From assembly GCA_937952975.1 (NCBI GenBank), contig CALFXX010000022.1:62001-126000 (forward strand): DNA of 64,000 nt, given 5' to 3'. This DNA is from an uncultured Alcaligenaceae bacterium. GTDB taxonomy: Bacteria > Pseudomonadota > Gammaproteobacteria > Burkholderiales > Burkholderiaceae_B. A program made the position numbers and the translations under genes. Below, piece by piece: positions 60,526 through 64,000 of this stretch. Numbering within the stretch: position 1 is the first letter of the stretch; every line of letters begins with the position of its first letter. Below the pieces are notes generated by a model that was not told where the DNA came from, ran no database searches, and was given only the letters and a program-made list of their open reading frames with translations.

Positions 60526-61602
60526 ATGATGTTTTTGTTTTGTTTGTCGCTGAAGCGTGTCGCCAGTGGTGTGCTGTTGGGTTTTGCATGTCTAACCGCT
60601 GCGGTGCCTGCGCTTGCAAGCGACGTACAGGGCAAATATCTGCCGACGGGCGCACAACCCAACCCGCCTTTTCCTTTTTTGCAAGGAGCGAGCCTGGTGC
60701 AGGCCGATGGAGCCTGGCAGTTTTATCAACAAAATATGGGTCGCGCCATGTCAGAGTGGGCCCAAACTGAGATCAATCAGTCTGCCGGTACGACTTTGTT
60801 TTATCCGTTTTCTGGTCCAGACTTTGTGACGGCGGCCCACTTGTTTCCGCAAGCCAGTCGTTTTGTGATGGTCGCCATGCAGGCCGCGGGTGAGCCCGCA
60901 ACCTTAAGCAATATGTCGGGCACACGTTCGCAAAATTTCCAGGCTAAATTTTTGCGCGAATGGATGAAATTTAGTCGCTTGGCATTTTTCCGTACTGACG
61001 ACTTAAACGAAGATTTGCGCGACAAGCACGCACAAATTGGCGTGACAACGATTTTGATTACCTTTGCGTTGTACATGGGCTACGACGTCAACGAGGTCTA
61101 TCCGATCGCGCTTGACCCCCAAAGTGGTCAGTTCATTCAAACGACGGGTGATTGGAAGTCTGTACGCTTGGTGATGAGCAAAGGTGGCAAGCCTGTGACG
61201 CTTGATTATGTCAGCCTTGATTTGTCTGATTCGCATTTGAGTCAAACTGAGCCCATGCGCGCCTGGCTAGAGCGCCAGTCGCGTAATCCGGTCCTGATCA
61301 AAGCAGCCTCACACCTGCTGCAAGAAACCTACTTTTCAGTGTTGCGCGATATTTTGGTTGCGAATGCAAAAATGGTTGTGCAAGACGAAACTGGGTTGAA
61401 CTACACGTACTTGTCGCAGATTGGTCCTGTCGCGTTGTACGGTGGTTTTTTGTATCCACACGAATTATTCAATCGTAAAAAGCAAGAGTCTTTGGCGCAG
61501 GCCTATAAAGATTCTAAAAACGTCAAGCCTTTGCCGTTTGCGTTTAGCTATAACAAAACGACCGAGCGTCGTAGCGTGCAGATCGTGCGACGTGCAGAGT
61601 AA
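60526..61602 (+). CDS. Exported protein of unknown function
   Basis: A 358-residue protein with a signal peptide ending near VPALASD and an otherwise soluble sequence. Seen: LFYPFSGPDFVTAAHLFPQA, KFLREWMKFSRLAFFRTDDL, ITFALYMGYDVNEVYPIALD, and YTYLSQIGPVALYGGFLYPH. I do not recognise the family or a catalytic motif. The frame opens at 60445 within the EamA gene; the ATG at 60526 has GAGGTG upstream. No neighbour clarifies its role. Confidence 0.8.
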   Translation: MMFLFCLSLKRVASGVLLGFACLTAAVPALASDVQGKYLPTGAQPNPPFPFLQGASLVQADGAWQFYQQNMGRAMSEWAQTEINQSAGTTLFYPFSGPDFVTAAHLFPQASRFVMVAMQAAGEPATLSNMSGTRSQNFQAKFLREWMKFSRLAFFRTDDLNEDLRDKHAQIGVTTILITFALYMGYDVNEVYPIALDPQSGQFIQTTGDWKSVRLVMSKGGKPVTLDYVSLDLSDSHLSQTEPMRAWLERQSRNPVLIKAASHLLQETYFSVLRDILVANAKMVVQDETGLNYTYLSQIGPVALYGGFLYPHELFNRKKQESLAQAYKDSKNVKPLPFAFSYNKTTERRSVQIVRRAE

Positions 61603-61665
61603 GTTCAACGTCTCGCCTTGCCGCATGGCGTGAAGCTTGGGTCAAACATCCAGGGTATTCGTGGC

Positions 61666-62553
61666 CTAATTCTTGCGTAAAAAGGCGGCCACGCTAAAAC
61701 TGCGCGCCGCGTCATTAAACCCTTTAGGGTCATCCACAAATAATGCGTGTCCGGGTTTTTCCATGATGTTGACGGTGATCAACTCAGGTGGGCGTTTGGC
61801 GAGTAAGGCTGCGCCTTGCTCTTTTAACCATGGTCGTGCGATATACAGAACCGGCACGTTTTGTTTTTCGAGCGTTTCGCGCCAATACTCACGCGGGTAA
61901 GGTTGGTTCATTAACTGAATCGCTATTTTTGGTGGCGCGCGCATCGCTGAATCAAGTACCGCTTGAGCGAGTATAGGGGGCGGGGGCTCGCGATAGATGT
62001 CTTTGCAAAAGGCACGAAGGTAAGCTTCGCGTTTTTTCGGGTCGTTCATGGTTTGCTGAAAATTCGATGAGCGCCCGCCCGGTGGGCGGCCTTCTCCTAC
62101 TGAGTTGTCGATCAATATGAGACCTCGCAGCCCTTTGGGCTTGTAGTTCGCAAGGTAATCGAGTGACTCAAGCACGCCAAGTGACCAGCCCGCCAAAATA
62201 AAATTTTTAACCTTTGCGGCTTTCAAAAACTCATCCATGTCCTTTAGGCGTCTTTGGGGCGCGTGCGATAAGGTCGTGAGCGCCGAGAGCCCTTGCGAAC
62301 GCGGGTCAAAGGCCAAGACTCTGAACTGATCCGATAGCGCGAGCAATTGTTGTTCAAACACCGCAGCGGGCATCACCCAGCCCGGGATAAAGACTAAGGT
62401 TTGCTCACCTTTACCCGCTTCAAGATAGTGCAAACGTACGCCGTCTGAAGACGTAAAGTACCGGTGGTGAATCGGGTTTGCGTGGGCGAACCCTGTGGTG
62501 AGTAGGGCAAGCAGCAAGTAAACTTTGCTAGATAGCGCGGCTAGACGGCTCAT
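61666..62553 (-). CDS. Alpha/beta-hydrolase fold protein, exported
   Basis: A 295-residue secreted or periplasmic hydrolase. Seen: a signal peptide ending FAHAN, a nucleophile elbow AGWSLG (Ser), LVFIPGWVMPAAVFEQQL around the oxyanion hole, and a late PGHALFVDDP with the catalytic His. The frame opens at 62859 inside the divergent gene, but the ATG at 62553 has GGAGG upstream and is the start. Substrate unknown. Divergent from the AroE-like/GMC pair with 90 bases between, so co-regulation is possible. Confidence 0.88.
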   Translation of the reverse strand: MSRLAALSSKVYLLLALLTTGFAHANPIHHRYFTSSDGVRLHYLEAGKGEQTLVFIPGWVMPAAVFEQQLLALSDQFRVLAFDPRSQGLSALTTLSHAPQRRLKDMDEFLKAAKVKNFILAGWSLGVLESLDYLANYKPKGLRGLILIDNSVGEGRPPGGRSSNFQQTMNDPKKREAYLRAFCKDIYREPPPPILAQAVLDSAMRAPPKIAIQLMNQPYPREYWRETLEKQNVPVLYIARPWLKEQGAALLAKRPPELITVNIMEKPGHALFVDDPKGFNDAARSFSVAAFLRKN

Positions 62554-62643
62554 CTCTTTACCCCTCCGTAAACTGTATGATAGTGCAGGAAAAGATTGGC
62601 AGGGCTGCGTTTGAACACCCTCAAAAAAATAAAAGAGAAATTC

Positions 62644-63438
62644 ATGATCGACGTGAGTGGCAAGACGAAACTTTACGGCATTGTGGCCGATCCGATCGGG
62701 CAGGTGAAAGCGCCTGAAATGATGCGTAAGGTGTTTGACGAGCGTGGCATAGATGGTGTGCTCATGCCAATGCATGTTGCGCCTAAAGATTTGCCGGCCT
62801 TTACGCATGCCTTGCGAGGCATTCAAAACTTTGGTGGCATGGTCGTGACCGTGCCGCATAAGACGACGATCGGTGTGCTGTGTGATGAGATCACCGCTGC
62901 CGCGCGTACGGTAGGCGCTGTCAATATCGTACGACGCGATCCCGATGGGCGTTTATTCGGCGATATTTTAGATGGTCGTGGGTTTGTGGCGGGTTTGCGC
63001 TTGCACGGCATTGAACCGAAAGGTAAAAAAATCTTGCTTGCAGGGGCGGGTGGGGCGGCGAATGCCATCGCCTTCGCGCTGGCTGAGGCGGGTGCCACGC
63101 AGTTGGCGGTTTATAACCGCTCGGCCGATAAAGTGCGCGCCATGTTTGCGCGGTTGAGTCCCGTCTATCCGCAGACTGAGCTCGTGCTTGGTACCCGTGA
63201 TCCACAAGGCTACGACTTAGTCGTGAATGCAACTTCTTTGGGGATGGCGAGCGCCGACCCCTTGCCGCTTGATGCACATTTATTGAAAGCAGAACAAACG
63301 GTGGCCGAGATCATCATGGCGCCGGTGCTGACGCCACTGCTCGCCGCCGCACAGGCTAAAGGCTGCCGTATTCAGTATGGCGCCCCCATGCTTGCGTGCC
63401 AAATTGAGTTGATGGCTGATTTTATGGGGGCAACATAA
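62644..63438 (+). CDS. Shikimate dehydrogenase-like protein (AroE fold, non-canonical substrate site)
   Basis: A 264-residue NAD(P)H oxidoreductase of the AroE fold. Seen: catalytic Lys73 (TVPHKTT), Asn94 (GAVN), Asp110 (ILDGRG), the cofactor loop GAGGAANA at 134-141 and Gln253. In E. coli AroE the motif NPIAHSKSP carries two serines that hold the substrate carboxylate; here it reads DPIGQVKAP (17-25), with Val21 and Ala23. The cofactor-binding loop has NRS at 158-160. So the catalytic pair is kept but shikimate binding probably is not. Start at 62644 from AAGAGAA. It overlaps the next gene by one base (TAATG). Confidence 0.85.
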   Translation: MIDVSGKTKLYGIVADPIGQVKAPEMMRKVFDERGIDGVLMPMHVAPKDLPAFTHALRGIQNFGGMVVTVPHKTTIGVLCDEITAAARTVGAVNIVRRDPDGRLFGDILDGRGFVAGLRLHGIEPKGKKILLAGAGGAANAIAFALAEAGATQLAVYNRSADKVRAMFARLSPVYPQTELVLGTRDPQGYDLVVNATSLGMASADPLPLDAHLLKAEQTVAEIIMAPVLTPLLAAAQAKGCRIQYGAPMLACQIELMADFMGAT

Positions 63439-64000
63439 TGCAAACGTACGATTACGTGATCGTTGGGGGCGGCACCGCTGCCTGTATTTTGGCCAATCGC
63501 TTGACCGCAGACGGGCGCCATACTGTGCTGATGTTAGAAGCCGGGGGCGAGCCCAAAAGTATGTGGATCAATATCCCAGCCGGCTTTACTAAGTTGCTGA
63601 ACGATCCCGCGTACAACTGGCGGTTTGAGACACAGCCTGAAAAAAATACCTACGATCGCACGATTGCGATCCCGCGCGGCAAGGGGTTAGGTGGCTCGAG
63701 TCTGATCAATGGCATGATCTATGTGCATGGTCAACGCGAAGATTACGATCACTGGGCAAACTTGGGTGCCACCGGCTGGTCGTCTAAAGAGCTGATGCCT
63801 TACTTTGCCAAACTTGAAACCTATTTAAAGGGTGATGCGCAACGCGGTAAAAGTGGCCCGATGCATATTCATCAAGTGACCGAACGCTATCCCTTGGTCG
63901 ATGCGTTGTTGCAGGCTGCAGTGCAAGACGGTCAACCGCTGAATGAAGACTACAACGGTAAGGGGCAAGAGGGTTTTGGCTACTACCAGGTCGAGCAAAA
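63438..64000 (+). CDS. GMC-family FAD oxidoreductase, N-terminal part (cut by right edge)
   Basis: Seen: an N-terminal FAD-binding fold DYVIVGGGTAACILANRLTA, then MLEAGGEPKSMWINIPAGFT and IPRGKGLGGSSLINGMIYVH, the signature of glucose-methanol-choline oxidoreductases. 187 codons are visible. The start overlaps the AroE-like stop. Substrates for the family are alcohols, choline or aromatic alcohols; which one is not readable. Co-translation with the AroE-like gene suggests a joint pathway for a hydroxylated ring or polyol, which is inference. Confidence 0.92.
   Translation, partial: MQTYDYVIVGGGTAACILANRLTADGRHTVLMLEAGGEPKSMWINIPAGFTKLLNDPAYNWRFETQPEKNTYDRTIAIPRGKGLGGSSLINGMIYVHGQREDYDHWANLGATGWSSKELMPYFAKLETYLKGDAQRGKSGPMHIHQVTERYPLVDALLQAAVQDGQPLNEDYNGKGQEGFGYYQVEQ

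Noticed and set aside
62554..62859. 306-base N-terminal extension of the alpha/beta hydrolase
   Set aside because: It lies antisense to the AroE-like gene and is His/Arg-rich without hydrolase features. The ATG at 62553 starts a clear signal peptide with GGAGG upstream.
1..64000. CRISPR arrays, rRNA, prophage or intact transposase genes
   Set aside because: Looked for on both strands; none seen. The only mobile-element-like signals are the fold-back repeat at 12774-12951 and the IS-like terminator at 37037-37088.

Overview
The window looks like chromosome of a betaproteobacterium of the order Burkholderiales, most like the Alcaligenaceae. This is inferred from content: conserved betaproteobacterial blocks (lptD-surA-rsmA; glyQ-glyS-gmhB-plsC; aat-bpt-pyrD; fur/bamE-dapB; recN-nadK/hrcA-hemH-grpE-dnaK-dnaJ; trxB/ftsK-lolA-rarA-serS), a polyhydroxyalkanoate phasin, two orphan Bug/TctC-type solute-binding proteins and a Bug-linked IclR regulator. 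Species cannot be named from the sequence. There is no rRNA, CRISPR array, prophage or intact insertion sequence. Most of the window is dense core genome.

Layout. 1-3.3 kb (+): end of lptD, surA, rsmA (envelope biogenesis and 16S rRNA methylation). 3.3-10.1 kb (-): one tightly packed run glyQ-glyS-gmhB-plsC-metalloprotease-gloA-glycerate kinase, with three ATGA overlaps. 10.2-12.7 kb (+): a crotonase-family protein and class I fumarase. 12.7-13.0 kb: a 178-bp fold-back element between convergent fumA and fhs. 13.0-17.6 kb: fhs (-), an IclR regulator (+), a Bug protein (-) and phasin (+) with a good sigma70 promoter and a structured 3' terminator. 17.8-23.0 kb (-): tRNA-Cys, MFS transporter, unknown protein, Nudix hydrolase, aat, bpt, pyrD. 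23.3-26.0 kb: Tat-exported Bug protein (+), surface-adhesin-E-like protein and tRNA-Gly (-), murB (+).

26.1-30.7 kb: dapB, bamE (-), fur (+), recN, nadK (-). 30.8-37.1 kb (+): heat-shock block hrcA-hemH-grpE-dnaK-dnaJ, with sigma32-type promoters before grpE and dnaK and no visible CIRCE operator. 37.1-42.7 kb (-): M16 protease, then MoxR ATPase-GNAT-CoxE/VWA. 42.8-46.7 kb: two monohaem cytochromes c (+), DUF1841 (-), DUF4212 plus a sodium:solute symporter carrying a large hydrophilic insert and an EF-hand loop (+). 46.8-48.4 kb (-): Smr protein and trxB. 48.5-56.9 kb (+): ftsK, lolA, rarA, then a cyanide-insensitive-type bd oxidase (cydAB) with a 33-residue DUF2474-like subunit candidate, then serS. 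56.9-64 kb: PXPV-repeat secreted protein (-), UPF1/IGHMBP2-like helicase (+), EamA permease (+), unknown secreted protein (+), alpha/beta hydrolase (-), and divergent from it an AroE-like dehydrogenase without the usual shikimate-binding serines, overlapping a GMC oxidoreductase cut by the right edge.

I did not find a clear new multi-gene defence or mobile system. The most unusual points are the AroE-like/GMC/hydrolase locus, the UPF1-like helicase, the symporter's EF-hand, the fumA-fhs fold-back element, the structured phasin 3' end, and the repeat-laden dnaK promoter. All family assignments come from reading motifs, not from database searches.
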